From: VAXT01 sp963728535
Lineage (GTDB): Bacteria > Actinomycetota > Thermoleophilia > Gaiellales > Gaiellaceae
Reading direction: 5' to 3'
Assembly: GCA_963728535.1 (NCBI GenBank)
Contig: CAVSKK010000001.1
Location: 1,860,001-1,924,000 of the forward strand
Length of the DNA: 64,000 bases
Under the pieces are notes generated by a model. That model had not been told where the DNA came from, ran no database searches, and saw only the letters and a program-made list of their open reading frames with translations. A program made the translations under genes and the position numbers. Positions 6,722 through 14,554 of this stretch are shown here, piece after piece (position 1 is the stretch's first letter; each line of letters starts with the position of its first letter).

Positions 6722-7660
6722 ATGCCGCGGCGTCTCTCCTACACGATCGCGGTCATCCTCCTCACCGTCGCGGTCGTGCTGGCGGCGCTCGGCGTCGGCG
6801 AGCAGGCCGGGAGGCTCACGAACTGGCAGGCCTTCACCCTCGGCATCGTCCAGGGGCTAACCGAGCTCCTTCCGATCTCGTCGTCCGGGCACCTGATCCT
6901 CGTCCCCTGGCTCGCGGAGTGGGGCTATCTCGAGACCCATCCGGACTTCAACAAAACCTTCGACGTCTCCCTGCACCTCGGGACTCTCGTCGCCGTGGTC
7001 GTGTACTTCTGGGATGAGGTCGTGCGGCTCGTAGCGGCATTGATCCGCTCGGTCGGGAAACGGGCAATCGAGACGGCCGACGAGAAGATCGCCTGGCTCG
7101 TCTTCGTCGCGACGATCCCGGCGGCGATCGCCGGTGCGGCCGGCGAGAGCGTGATCGAGGACCACCTGGGCGCGCCGTGGCAGATCGCGATCAGCCTGGC
7201 CGTCTTCGCGGCGTTGCTCTGGGTCGCCGACCGCAGCGCGCAGACCCGCAAGCTCGAGGACATCGGGCTCTGGTCTGCGATCGGCGTCGGCGTCGCACAG
7301 GTGATTGCCCTCATGCCGGGCGTCTCGCGCTCGGGCATCACGATCACCGCCGGCCGGTTCCTGAAGCTCGACCGCGACAGCGCCGCGCGCCTGTCCTTCT
7401 TCCTGCTGATCCCCATCGTCTTCGGCGCGGTGCTCTACAAGGGGCTGACGAACGTCGTCTTCGGAACGCTTCCCGGCGGGTGGGGTGGCCCGTTCCTCGT
7501 CGGGACGATCGCTTCCGCCGGCGCCGGGCTGATCGCGATCGACCTCCTGCTCGGCTACCTGCGCCGCCATGATTACTCCGTGTTCGTGCTCTACCGCCTG
7601 GCTGCGTCCGCGGCGATCCTGATCGTCATTGCCACGGGAGTGAGGGACGCGACATTCTGA
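6722..7660 (+). CDS. uppP: Undecaprenyl-diphosphatase UppP
   Basis: Integral membrane phosphatase that recycles undecaprenyl pyrophosphate to the monophosphate carrier for cell-wall synthesis, releasing phosphate. It shows the BacA/UppP signatures GLTELLPISSSGHLIL (about residues 41-56) and PGVSRSGITI (about 199-208), with about eight membrane helices, and is 312 residues long. ATG 6722 follows TACGTT by 7 nt (leaderless). An upstream in-frame ATG at 6668 would add 18 polar residues. It follows the second Pho regulator and may share phosphate control, sensible because phosphate is the by-product. UppP activity is also a known bacitracin-resistance determinant. Confidence 0.93.
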   Translation: MPRRLSYTIAVILLTVAVVLAALGVGEQAGRLTNWQAFTLGIVQGLTELLPISSSGHLILVPWLAEWGYLETHPDFNKTFDVSLHLGTLVAVVVYFWDEVVRLVAALIRSVGKRAIETADEKIAWLVFVATIPAAIAGAAGESVIEDHLGAPWQIAISLAVFAALLWVADRSAQTRKLEDIGLWSAIGVGVAQVIALMPGVSRSGITITAGRFLKLDRDSAARLSFFLLIPIVFGAVLYKGLTNVVFGTLPGGWGGPFLVGTIASAGAGLIAIDLLLGYLRRHDYSVFVLYRLAASAAILIVIATGVRDATF

Positions 7661-7689
7661 AGCTGGGCCGACTCGAGCTTGCGGGGGCA

Positions 7690-8796
7690 GTGGCAGACGT
7701 CGGCGTGCTGGTCCCGATCGCCGTCGCGCTGATCGTGAAGAACGGACTGTCTGCGACAGCCGTGCTCCTCCCGGCCGGCCTGCTCTACGTCGCCGTTGCG
7801 TTCATCTACCGGCTGCCGGTGCCCGTGCAGCCCCTGAAGGCGTTCGGTGCGATCGCGATCGCGAATGGCCTAGGTGCGGACGAGATCGCTGCGGGCGCAC
7901 TCCTGATGGGCGTCATCTTCCTCGTGCTCGGGCAACTCGGAGTGCTCGACCTGGCGGCCCGCGGGTTCCCGAAGGCCCTCATCCGCGGGGTGCAGCTCAC
8001 CGTCGGGCTCCTGTTTCTGAAGATCGCCTGGACGCTCGTGACCGAGCCGCCAAAGGGCTTCACAGAACACGCGCTCGACCAGAGGTGGGCGCTGCCGCTC
8101 GCGCTCCTCGTGGTCATCCTCGCGTTTGGGCTCCGCCGCTGGCCGATCACGCTCGCGCTCGTTGGCACGGGCGCCGTGGTCATGGTCGTGCTCGCAGGCG
8201 ACAAGGCCGCGTTCGGCCCCTCGCCGATCTCGCTCCCTCATCTCGACAGCGCCGTCTTCTGGACCGCGTTCACGGTGCTCGTCGTTCCACAGGTGCCGCT
8301 CTCCTTCGCGAACTCGTGCCTGGCCACAGCCGATGCGGCGAAGGTCTACTTCGGCAAGCTCGGAGATCGTGTGCGACCGGGCCGCCTGGCGACGACCTTC
8401 GGCTCGGCGAACCTCCTCGCGGGTGCGATCTCCGGAATGCCGGTCTGCCACGGCGCCGGTGGAATGACCGCGCACTACGCGTTCGGCGCGCGCACCGCCG
8501 CGGCCCCCGCCGCGATGGGGGTGCTCCTGCTGACGCTCGCCCTTGCGCTGGGCGCCGGGCTCGCCGGGCTCCTCGCAGCCTTCCCGCTGCCGATCCTGGC
8601 CGGCGTGCTGGCGACGGCCGGAGTCCTGCACATGCTGCTGCTCCGCGACCTCCACCGGGCCCGAGACTGGGCCGTCGCCCTGATCGTCGGGATCGTCGGC
8701 TTCGAGGTCAACCTGACGGTCGGCCTCGCGCTCGGCCTGGCCCTCTGGTGGCTGCCGGTCGGTGCCAGGATGCTGCCGCGCCTGCGAACGACCTAG
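7690..8796 (+). CDS. MOT1-like molybdate/sulfate transporter
   Basis: Polytopic permease of the SulP-related MOT1 group (molybdate in characterised members), about ten helices. The diagnostic GMPVCHGAGGMTAHYAFGAR is at about residues 253-272, and an N-terminal PVPVQPLKAFGA block is also typical. GTG 7690 gives 368 residues. The family normally begins a little earlier with a RxELAGAxxDLG-like stretch, and here LGRLELAGAVADVG reads in frame from about 7663. The true start may therefore be a rare codon overlapping the uppP stop (ATT 7654 or CTG 7657). Tight spacing suggests co-transcription with uppP. Substrate (molybdate, sulfate or tungstate) is not decided by the sequence. Confidence 0.8.
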   Translation: MADVGVLVPIAVALIVKNGLSATAVLLPAGLLYVAVAFIYRLPVPVQPLKAFGAIAIANGLGADEIAAGALLMGVIFLVLGQLGVLDLAARGFPKALIRGVQLTVGLLFLKIAWTLVTEPPKGFTEHALDQRWALPLALLVVILAFGLRRWPITLALVGTGAVVMVVLAGDKAAFGPSPISLPHLDSAVFWTAFTVLVVPQVPLSFANSCLATADAAKVYFGKLGDRVRPGRLATTFGSANLLAGAISGMPVCHGAGGMTAHYAFGARTAAAPAAMGVLLLTLALALGAGLAGLLAAFPLPILAGVLATAGVLHMLLLRDLHRARDWAVALIVGIVGFEVNLTVGLALGLALWWLPVGARMLPRLRTT

Positions 8797-9239
8797 AGAA
8801 AGTAGTCGAGCGCCAGGCCCATCGCGAGCATCAGCACGCCGAACAGCGCGTAGACGGTCGACCAGTTGAAGGCCGCCTCGTGCTCGGTGCGGTCGCGATA
8901 CCACTCGCTCTCTTGACCGGTCTGGTGGAAGAACGCAAGAGCGAGGAGCGCAGCGCCGACGAAGATGTAGGCGAGAGCAAACGTGCGCACCGCGGACGAG
9001 CCTCGGAAGTAGACGACGAGGAGAGCCACAAGAGCGGTCGCGGCTGCGATGAGCGCGAGCGTGACGACCAGACGAAGCAGGCCGCGCAGGATGATCTCTC
9101 TCGTCGTCCTCGGGGGAGCCTTCTCGGCCTTCGGCTTGAGCCTTTGGTCGACCGGCTCTGGAGCCGTCCAACCCGCCTGACTCGTGAGCTCGCCGCTCAT
9201 CGGTGTCAGCTGCCGGGGCCGGCGCGGCTCTTCGTCCAT
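8793..9239 (-). CDS. Small membrane protein of unknown function
   Basis: A 148-residue protein with a proline/charged cytoplasmic N-terminus (about 50 residues) and three to four membrane helices (LVVTLALIAAATALVALLVV, ALAYIFVGAALLALAF, and a C-terminal VYALFGVLMLAMGLALDYF). No known family is recognised. Its stop overlaps the MOT1 stop by 4 bp in convergent orientation. Its start is only 15 bp from the TPP riboswitch of the divergent cytX, so the cytX promoter lies inside this gene's 5' end. ATG 9200 (MSGELT) is an alternative start. Confidence 0.65.
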   Translation of the reverse strand: MDEEPRRPRQLTPMSGELTSQAGWTAPEPVDQRLKPKAEKAPPRTTREIILRGLLRLVVTLALIAAATALVALLVVYFRGSSAVRTFALAYIFVGAALLALAFFHQTGQESEWYRDRTEHEAAFNWSTVYALFGVLMLAMGLALDYFL

Positions 9240-9254
9240 AGGTCGGTAGAGTGA

Positions 9255-9329
9255 CCCTTCCGGGGTGCCGCTTCAAGAGCGGCTGAGATCACACCCGCAG
9301 AACCTGATCCGGGTCATGCCGGCGAAGGG
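9255..9329 (+). promoter_or_regulatory. TPP riboswitch (THI box)
   Basis: The conserved core is present in order: GGGGTGCC, GGCTGAGA, ACACCC, GAACCTGATC, GGGTCATGCCGGCGAAGGGA. Stem P1 pairs CCCTTC (9255-9260) with GAAGGG (9324-9329). The cytX Shine-Dalgarno (AAGGGAG) begins in the 3' strand of P1, so ligand-stabilised P1 would hide it. This predicts translational repression by thiamine pyrophosphate. Confidence 0.95.
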
Positions 9330-9336
9330 AGTGAGA

Positions 9337-10671
9337 ATGGCGCGCGAAACTCCGAGTTGGGGCATCGAGCCGGTACCGGAGCGCCTGCGCGTTCTGAACG
9401 CAGCCGATCAGACGATGCTGTGGGGGAACCTCGGCGTCTCGCTGCTCGTGCTCGTCCTCGGCGCTCTGCTCGTGCCTGCGCTCTCGCTTCGCGACGCGCT
9501 GATCGCAGTCGTCGTCGGGAGCATCGTCGGGAACCTGATGCTCGGCGTCGCGGGGATGATCGGCGCAGATGGACGCGTGCCGTCGATGGTGCTCCTGCGC
9601 GCGCCGCTCGGGCACCGCGGGTCCTATCTCCCGACGGTGCTCAACGTGGGCCAGTGTCTCGGCTGGGCGACGTTCGAGCTGATCATCATCGCCGCCGCCG
9701 CCGGCGCACTCTCAGACGACCTCTTCGGATTCCAGGCCAAGGCCGCGTGGACGATCTTCTTCGGCGTCGCCGCCGGCGTGCTTGCGCTCCTGGGCCCGAT
9801 CGGTTTCGTCCGGCGGTTCCTGCGGCGCTTCGCGGTCTACGCGGTGGCGGGCTCGATGATCTATCTGACCTACTGGGTGCTCTGGCACGCGGATCTCGGA
9901 GCGCTCTGGTCGGCGAAGGGCGAAGGCGGCATGTCGATCTGGCTCGGCGTCGACCTCGTGATCGCGATCACCGTCTCGTGGGTGCCGCTCGTCGCGGACT
10001 ACACCCGGTTCTCGCGCAACCGCCGCAGCGCGCTCCTCGGCTCAGGCCTCGGGTATTTCATCGGGGCCTCGTGGATCCTCGTCCTCGGCGTCGTCCTCGT
10101 GCTCGACCGCAACCTCACCGAGGCAACGGGAGTTCCCGTCGCCGTTGCCGCCGGAGGCGCAGCGGCCGCGCTCGCTCTGTTCGCGGTCACCGTCGACGAG
10201 ACGGACGAGGCCTTCGCGAACATCTACTCGACCGCGGTCTCGCTCCAGAACCTCGTGCCTCGAGTTCCGCAGTGGATGCTCATCGTTGCCGTCTCGACGA
10301 CCGCGACGATCGGCGCGCTGACGATCGACCTCGCCCACTACCTGGACTTCCTCTACCTGCTTGGCTCGTGCTTCGTGCCGCTCTTCGGCGTCCTGCTCGC
10401 CGACTGGTTCGTCGCGGGCATGCGCTATCGCCGCAACGATTTCTTCGCCGCGCCGGCCTTCCGCCCCGCCCTGATCGGCGCCTGGATCGCCGGGTTTGCG
10501 CTCTACCAGTGGCTCCAGCCCGTAGGCCCAGGCTGGTGGACGGACCTCGTCGAGAACGCGCACCCGTCGCAATGGTCGTTCGGTGCATCGCTCCCCAGTT
10601 TCGCGCTCGCGTTTCTACTCGCGGGGCTTGCAGGTCTCGTGCGCCGCCCTGTAGCCCGAACGGCCCACTGA
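9337..10671 (+). CDS. cytX: Hydroxymethylpyrimidine transporter CytX
   Basis: NCS1-family permease (cytosine/purine/thiamine-precursor type) with about twelve membrane helices. The NCS1 start is PVPERLRVLNAADQTMLWGNLGVS and the helix-5/6 region WVPLVADYTRFSRN fits the family. Its TPP riboswitch is the reason to prefer CytX, the putative HMP (thiamine pyrimidine) importer, over a plain cytosine permease. The 444-residue length is usual. ATG 9337 is placed 5 nt after the riboswitch-embedded ribosome site; the in-frame GTG 9331 is less likely. No thi biosynthesis genes are adjacent, so this looks like a stand-alone salvage unit. Confidence 0.9.
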   Translation: MARETPSWGIEPVPERLRVLNAADQTMLWGNLGVSLLVLVLGALLVPALSLRDALIAVVVGSIVGNLMLGVAGMIGADGRVPSMVLLRAPLGHRGSYLPTVLNVGQCLGWATFELIIIAAAAGALSDDLFGFQAKAAWTIFFGVAAGVLALLGPIGFVRRFLRRFAVYAVAGSMIYLTYWVLWHADLGALWSAKGEGGMSIWLGVDLVIAITVSWVPLVADYTRFSRNRRSALLGSGLGYFIGASWILVLGVVLVLDRNLTEATGVPVAVAAGGAAAALALFAVTVDETDEAFANIYSTAVSLQNLVPRVPQWMLIVAVSTTATIGALTIDLAHYLDFLYLLGSCFVPLFGVLLADWFVAGMRYRRNDFFAAPAFRPALIGAWIAGFALYQWLQPVGPGWWTDLVENAHPSQWSFGASLPSFALAFLLAGLAGLVRRPVARTAH

Positions 10672-10716
10672 TTGGGTCACGTCACAGGCGAAAGGACGCT
10701 CGCCCAAGCGACGGCA

Positions 10717-10745
10717 CGGTCTCAAGACCGCGATCTCTGTCGCGG
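10717..10745. terminator. Overlapping hairpins downstream of cytX
   Basis: CGGTCT-CA-AGACCG (10717-10730) and CCGCGA-TCTCTG-TCGCGG (10728-10745) are perfect 6-bp stems that share three bases and so exclude each other. They lie between convergent cytX and the aminopeptidase. No T-run follows. A terminator for cytX is the likely role. Confidence 0.4.
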
Positions 10746-10797
10746 CCATCGTGTCCGCGTCGCTTTCGCGCGCGGGCCTGACGACGAGTCCGCTCAT
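10729..10797 (-). pseudogene. GNAT acetyltransferase N-terminal remnant
   Basis: From ATG 10797 the translation MSGLVVRPARESDADTMAAT matches the usual first strand and helix of GNAT proteins, but family resemblance stops after about 23 residues and the rest is featureless. No acetyl-CoA motif follows. It is best read as the stub of a deleted gene beside a dispersed repeat copy. Chance similarity is possible in so short a stretch. Confidence 0.35.
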
Positions 10798-10827
10798 CCA
10801 ACCAAACCTAACGTGTGTACGGCGAGG

Positions 10828-10854
10828 CTCCCGCGTCGGCCAGCGTTCGGGTGT
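10828..10854 (-). repeat. 26-bp dispersed intergenic motif, reverse copy
   Basis: On the minus strand it reads CACCCGAACGCTGGCC then GACGCGGGAG, against the consensus CATTCCCGMACRCTGGCC then CARSCGA. It starts 7 bp after the stop of the minus-strand aminopeptidase gene. Confidence 0.5.
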
Positions 10855-10860
10855 TGCGGT

Positions 10861-11952
10861 TCAGGCGACCCAGATGCCGTTTTCCTGCATGACCTTGCCG
10901 TCGAGCTCGATGCGCCCACCGAAACGGAGGTCCTTGACGATGTCCCAGTGGATCGCCGAGACGTTCGTGCCGCCGATGTTCAAGTCGAAGCCCCAGCCGA
11001 GCGCGAGGTGGATGGTTCCGTTCATCTTCTCGTCGAAGTAGGCGTTCCGCATGTAGCGGTCGATGCCGGGGTTGCAGCCGATCCCGAGCTCGCCAATGCG
11101 GCGCGCGCCTTCGTCGGTGTCGAGTGTTTCGATCAGGAAGTCTTCTTCGCTGTCGGCTGACGCATCGACGACGCGGCCTTCCGAGAAGCGAAGACGTATG
11201 CCGCGTATCTCGCGGCCCCCCAGCATCGCGGGGAACTCCGTGAATGCGATCGTGCCCTCGGCCGACGTCTCGACCGGGCAGACGAAGAACTCGCCGCCCG
11301 GCATGTTGCCGGTGCCGGCGTCGACGTCCGCGCGCCGACCGGCCACGGACAGGCGCAAATCTGTTTCGTCGCCGACGATCCGGACTTCCTCCGCCTCGTC
11401 GAGCAGTTGCGCATGACGCGAGATTCGCTTGTGCATACTCTTCCAGTCGATCAGGCACGAGCCGTAGAGGAAGTCGGCGAACGCAGGCAACGTCATTCCG
11501 GCGTCCTGGGCCAGCGCCGGCGTCGGGTACCAGCACATCACCGAAGGAGTGTCCGCTGCGAGGGGTGACCTGGCGTCGCGATAGGCCTTCTCGAGAGCGC
11601 TCGATCGCTCGGCCGAGATGTCCGCGCCGTCACGTGTGTTTTCCGGGGCCGACACGCCGAGCCACGCGTCACACTGCGCCCGCGTGTGGGCCTCGATCAT
11701 CGCCGGCTTCGAGATCACGTCGAGCGGTGCATGCCGCAGCCATGCTCGGTGTTCTCGCCAGGTGCTGCCGCTGAAGGTGAGGCGCAGGAGCGGGTAGGCG
11801 CCGCGCTCGGCCAGCTGCTTCATGACCTCCTCCAGCAGCGGCCGAGCCCACGGAGTGCTCCACACCATCACTTGCCAGCCGCGCTCTACGCCTAAGCATG
11901 TACCGAGCAGTAGCTCGGCGTAGCGTTCAACACGACCATCTCTCACGAACAT
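10861..11952 (-). CDS. M29 family aminopeptidase (copy 1)
   Basis: Thermophilic-type metallo-aminopeptidase (AmpS/AmpT/PepS group), cytoplasmic, removing N-terminal residues with two metal ions. Family metal-site regions are present: the Glu of FTEFPA, the Glu of FDEKMNG, the His of IHLALG, and His and Asp of HWDIVKD. ATG 11952 has GGAGAG 8 nt upstream and matches the family's start (RVERYAELLLG). An upstream ATG at 11997 adds 15 unlike residues. A clear paralogue lies at 44425-45504. It is flanked by dispersed repeat copies and has no operon partners, so its physiological substrate is not indicated. Confidence 0.9.
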   Translation of the reverse strand: MFVRDGRVERYAELLLGTCLGVERGWQVMVWSTPWARPLLEEVMKQLAERGAYPLLRLTFSGSTWREHRAWLRHAPLDVISKPAMIEAHTRAQCDAWLGVSAPENTRDGADISAERSSALEKAYRDARSPLAADTPSVMCWYPTPALAQDAGMTLPAFADFLYGSCLIDWKSMHKRISRHAQLLDEAEEVRIVGDETDLRLSVAGRRADVDAGTGNMPGGEFFVCPVETSAEGTIAFTEFPAMLGGREIRGIRLRFSEGRVVDASADSEEDFLIETLDTDEGARRIGELGIGCNPGIDRYMRNAYFDEKMNGTIHLALGWGFDLNIGGTNVSAIHWDIVKDLRFGGRIELDGKVMQENGIWVA

Positions 11953-12014
11953 TCTTTCTCTCTCCGACCCGGATGCCACGATCATAAGTCCGCGCAACGG
12001 AAGGTACTCAGGGT

Positions 12015-12041
12015 CATTCCGGCACGCTCGCGCAAGCGAGG
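12015..12041 (+). repeat. 26-bp dispersed intergenic motif, diverged copy
   Basis: CATTCCGGCACGCTCGCGCA then AGCGAGG. It keeps the CATTCC, ACGCT and AGCGA blocks of the consensus but has lost one C and changed TGG to CGC. It lies between the PIN gene stop and the aminopeptidase start. Confidence 0.45.
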
Positions 12042-12064
12042 CGGCTCGTGCTCACGCTCGCCGA

Positions 12065-12517
12065 TCAGGCCGTGCGCAGCGCGTCGATTGTCGACGTCCT
12101 GACGAGGCCGGAGACCGCCTGCGCCAGATCGCTGTCGGAAGTGACGAAGACGTCCGCCTGTAGCTGCGTCAGCGCCACGAATTCGGCGTCGAACGTTGTC
12201 TCCCACCCCAGCTGATCCGCGACCTTCCACGCCTTCCGCTGGAGCACCTTGTCGCCGAGGAAGCGGACCTTCAGCGAGTTGATCCGTGTCACCCGTTCGA
12301 TCCCCACTGCGGCCGAGATCTCACCCCCGCGGGCAGCCTCGTACAGCGCCGAGAGCGCCTGCGAGCGGACAAGTGTCGGCGCGACGAGCTTGTGCTCGGC
12401 GGCGACTTCGATCTCGCCCGCGGCAATCCGGAGCAGCGTCTCGCAGTCGATGACGAACCGGGTCAACGCCGCAGACGCTACACGCGCGCGTTTGGCCGGA
12501 TCGCCGCCTTCCCTCAT
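12065..12517 (-). CDS. PIN-domain protein (VapC-like)
   Basis: About 150 residues with the PIN ribonuclease fold: first acidic residue in FVIDCETLL, the helix Glu in ALSALYEA, then FDAEFVAL and TSDSDL for the remaining acidic residues. VapC-type toxins cleave tRNA or rRNA. No VapB-like antitoxin frame is visible on either side, which is unusual for a toxin. It may be an orphan, may use a distant antitoxin, or may be a non-toxic PIN nuclease. ATG 12517 is preferred; the upstream ATG 12532 lies inside a dispersed repeat copy (12522-12547). Confidence 0.8.
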   Translation of the reverse strand: MREGGDPAKRARVASAALTRFVIDCETLLRIAAGEIEVAAEHKLVAPTLVRSQALSALYEAARGGEISAAVGIERVTRINSLKVRFLGDKVLQRKAWKVADQLGWETTFDAEFVALTQLQADVFVTSDSDLAQAVSGLVRTSTIDALRTA

Positions 12518-12521
12518 GTGA

Positions 12522-12547
12522 CATTCCCGCACACTGGCCCAACCGAG
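12522..12547 (+). repeat. 26-bp dispersed intergenic motif
   Basis: CATTCCCGCACACTGGCCCA then ACCGAG, a near-consensus copy immediately upstream of the minus-strand PIN gene and downstream of the GNAT gene. Confidence 0.65.
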
Positions 12548-12582
12548 GAGCTAGCAGCCTTGCTCGCCGCAGGGCAACGACG

Positions 12583-13148
12583 CTAGGGCACGATCCAGCG
12601 CATCACACAGTTCCTCTTGCTTTTGGGGCGGAGGTACTCGAAACCGGTCTCCTCGTACATGGACCGTGTTGCGTTGTAGAGGACGGACACCTTCCTGCCG
12701 TCGGTGGTGTCGTGAGGGTACCCCTCCACGACTCCGCCGCCGGCCTGCGCGATCAGGTCGATCGCGCCACTGAGCGCGATCGCCGTCACGCCCCTTCGTC
12801 GGTACTTCTTGTCGACGAAGATGCACGTGATCCGGTAGTCAGGCAGCTTGTCGAGGGTCTCCTCGTACTCCTTGCGGTGGTGGATGTTCGGCAGTTCCCC
12901 CGGAGGGCCGTACTGGGCCCAGGCGACTGCCTCGTCGCCGTCGAAGACCACGGCGGCGTGCGCCCGATCCTCCTTGACCAGCTGCTCCTTGAGCGCGTGG
13001 TTGCCTTCCGCAGTGAACGTCTTCTCGGCGTGGAAGGTGTGGAACCAGTGCACCAACACCCACCGAACACACCGTTGTGCCGCTCGACGAGACGGGCGTA
13101 CGCGTCCCAAGTATCCACACCGAGCGATTTGACCACGTAGTTATCCAT
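12583..13148 (-). pseudogene. GNAT acetyltransferase with one frameshift
   Basis: From ATG 13148 the first 33 residues (to FGGCWC) are in one frame. The continuation (FHTFHAEKTF, then IHHRKEYE, the acetyl-CoA motif KKYRRRGVTAIAL, and YEETGFEYLRPK) is in another. The family expects WCTWFH at the junction. Loss of one base near 13048 (minus strand TGCACTGG instead of a TGCACTTGG-like run) explains the break exactly, so a sequence error or very recent mutation is likely. Repaired, it would be a full-length GNAT of about 188 residues. AAGGG lies just before the ATG. Confidence 0.8.
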
Positions 13149-13239
13149 CGACCCTTCTTCTAGGCTCTCCCGGGCAGCAGACTAACGCGTGCATCTAGAG
13201 CGCCTGGGTGTCAGTTCAGAGGTGAGGACGCGCAGGCGT

Positions 13240-13265
13240 CATTCCCGAACGCTGGCCCAGGCGAG
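13240..13265 (+). repeat. 26-bp dispersed intergenic motif
   Basis: CATTCCCGAACGCTGGCCCA then GGCGAG, a consensus copy. CGCCTGGG at 13201-13208 is an 8-bp inverted match to CCCAGGCG in this copy, so a long hairpin spanning 13201-13263 is possible. Confidence 0.65.
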
Positions 13266-13271
13266 TGACGT

Positions 13272-13610
13272 CTAGTTGCCTACGGTCGGGTCAGGCATGA
13301 ACTCCCGGACATCTTGAGCACAGCGACAGGCGACGGCGATCTTGGCAGCCCACTCCAGCGCCTCCTCGCGTGAGGGTACGTCGACGACACAGAATCCGCC
13401 GATGGCCTCTGGGTACGGGCCGTCGGTGACCGTTCCGTCGGTGGCCACGATGCTCGCCTTCTGGTGTTCTAGCCCGCCACCGAAAACCCACACGCCGGCG
13501 TTGACGGCCTCCTGGACCACCGCGAGCGAGGCGTTGGTCACGGCGGGCATGTCCTCGTCGGGGATGTGGTCCATCGCGTGGGCATCGAACGAGATCAGGT
13601 ACCGCGGCAT
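13272..13610 (-). CDS. YciI/DGPF-type protein
   Basis: A 112-residue ferredoxin-like fold protein of the YCII-related group, recognised from MPRYLISFDAH, FGGGLE, TVTDGPYPEAIGGFCVVDVPSREEALEWA. Such proteins often partner ECF sigma factors but their activity is mostly unknown. ATG 13610 has AAGGAG 7 nt upstream; a longer open frame to 13724 lacks support. No sigma factor is adjacent. A dispersed repeat copy lies on each side. Confidence 0.85.
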   Translation of the reverse strand: MPRYLISFDAHAMDHIPDEDMPAVTNASLAVVQEAVNAGVWVFGGGLEHQKASIVATDGTVTDGPYPEAIGGFCVVDVPSREEALEWAAKIAVACRCAQDVREFMPDPTVGN

Positions 13611-13721
13611 CGCATGACTCCTTTCTCGGTGGCTCCTCCGGCCGCACGTAGATGTTGCTCTCGAAGTAGACCGCTCGGTGACCCGTAACTCATCGGCCTC
13701 GGCCCAGCCTGCGTCAGGGGA

Positions 13722-13746
13722 CATTCCCGAACACTGGCCCAGCCGA
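13722..13746 (+). repeat. 26-bp dispersed intergenic motif
   Basis: CATTCCCGAACACTGGCCCA then GCCGA, a consensus copy between the divergent YciI and methyltransferase genes, 34 bp before the methyltransferase ATG. Confidence 0.65.
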
Positions 13747-13780
13747 ACGCCGCCTCGTTTGCGCGTAGATTGGCGTTGTC

Positions 13781-14467
13781 ATGTCGAGCTGGTACGACGC
13801 CTGGGCGGACCGATACGGGGACTGGTCCACCGGCGCCACTGCTGACGTCCCGTTCTACGTCGGGCTTGCCCGTGATGCTGACGGGCCAATGGTCGAGCTT
13901 GCAGTTGGCAACGGGCGCGTTGCGATCCCGGTTGCTCAGGCAACGGGCAGGCGTGTAATAGGGATTGACTCCTCGCCGGCGATGCTCGCGCATGCTCGAG
14001 TGCGCGCAGTTGAGGAGGGAGTCGAGCTCGACCTGCGTGAAGGAGACATGCGGGAGCTTGAAATCGAGGAGCCGGCGGCCTTGATCTACTGCCCTGGGCG
14101 GTCTCTGCTGCATCTGCCCACGTGGGCCGATCGTCGCCGCTGCTTCGAGCGGGTCGCGGCATCGCTTCGGTCTAACGGCCGCTTCGCCTGGAACGCGTTC
14201 GCCTTCGACCATCACGTCGCATCCGCCATAGACGGCCAGCATGCCGACACGCCGCTGCCGCACACGAACTACTACAGCGTCAGCGATAACCGAGTCGACA
14301 TCACCTTGGACGATGGTGGAACCGGTTCGCTCTGGTGGGCAACCAAGAACGAATGGCTGGGGCTCCTCGACGTCGCGGGCCTGCGCCTCGAAGCTCTCTA
14401 TGGCGGGTTCGCCGGGGAACCGCTCGACGACGACAGCCGTGAGTACATCTTCGTGGCCCGTCGGTAA
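13781..14467 (+). CDS. Class I SAM-dependent methyltransferase
   Basis: A 228-residue Rossmann methyltransferase. Motif I is VELAVGNGRVAIPVA (about residues 38-52), with the acidic end of strand 2 in VIGIDSSPAML and motif IV around LIYCPGRSLLHL. It is annotated broadly because the substrate is not evident. The start MSSWYDAWADRYGDW resembles small-molecule methyltransferases. TAGATT lies 9 nt before ATG 13781 with no ribosome site, suggesting a leaderless mRNA. Confidence 0.85.
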   Translation: MSSWYDAWADRYGDWSTGATADVPFYVGLARDADGPMVELAVGNGRVAIPVAQATGRRVIGIDSSPAMLAHARVRAVEEGVELDLREGDMRELEIEEPAALIYCPGRSLLHLPTWADRRRCFERVAASLRSNGRFAWNAFAFDHHVASAIDGQHADTPLPHTNYYSVSDNRVDITLDDGGTGSLWWATKNEWLGLLDVAGLRLEALYGGFAGEPLDDDSREYIFVARR

Positions 14468-14502
14468 GCGCTCAGCCTGCCGGTCACGACAGCGCCGGGG
14501 GA

Positions 14503-14527
14503 CAGTCCCGCGCACTGGCTCAGGCGG
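14503..14527 (+). repeat. 26-bp dispersed intergenic motif
   Basis: CAGTCCCGCGCACTGGCTCA then GGCGG, with three to four changes from consensus. It lies between the convergent methyltransferase and GNAT genes. AGCGC and GCCTG at 14468-14480 are inverted matches to CAGGC and GCGCT here, so it may double as a terminator hairpin. Confidence 0.55.
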
Positions 14528-14554
14528 CGCTCACTCCCAGCTGCTTACGCTACT

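Noticed and set aside
7870..9276. Long open frame antisense to the MOT1-like transporter (and similar frames opposite uppP, cytX and the regulators)
   Set aside because: Low-complexity, Arg/Asp/Glu-rich products without domains; they arise from high third-position GC in the real genes opposite.
12015..14527. Integron attC sites
   Set aside because: The repeated motif lacks a constant GTTRRRY/RYYYAAC pair (the AAC is absent in several copies) and no integrase gene is visible.
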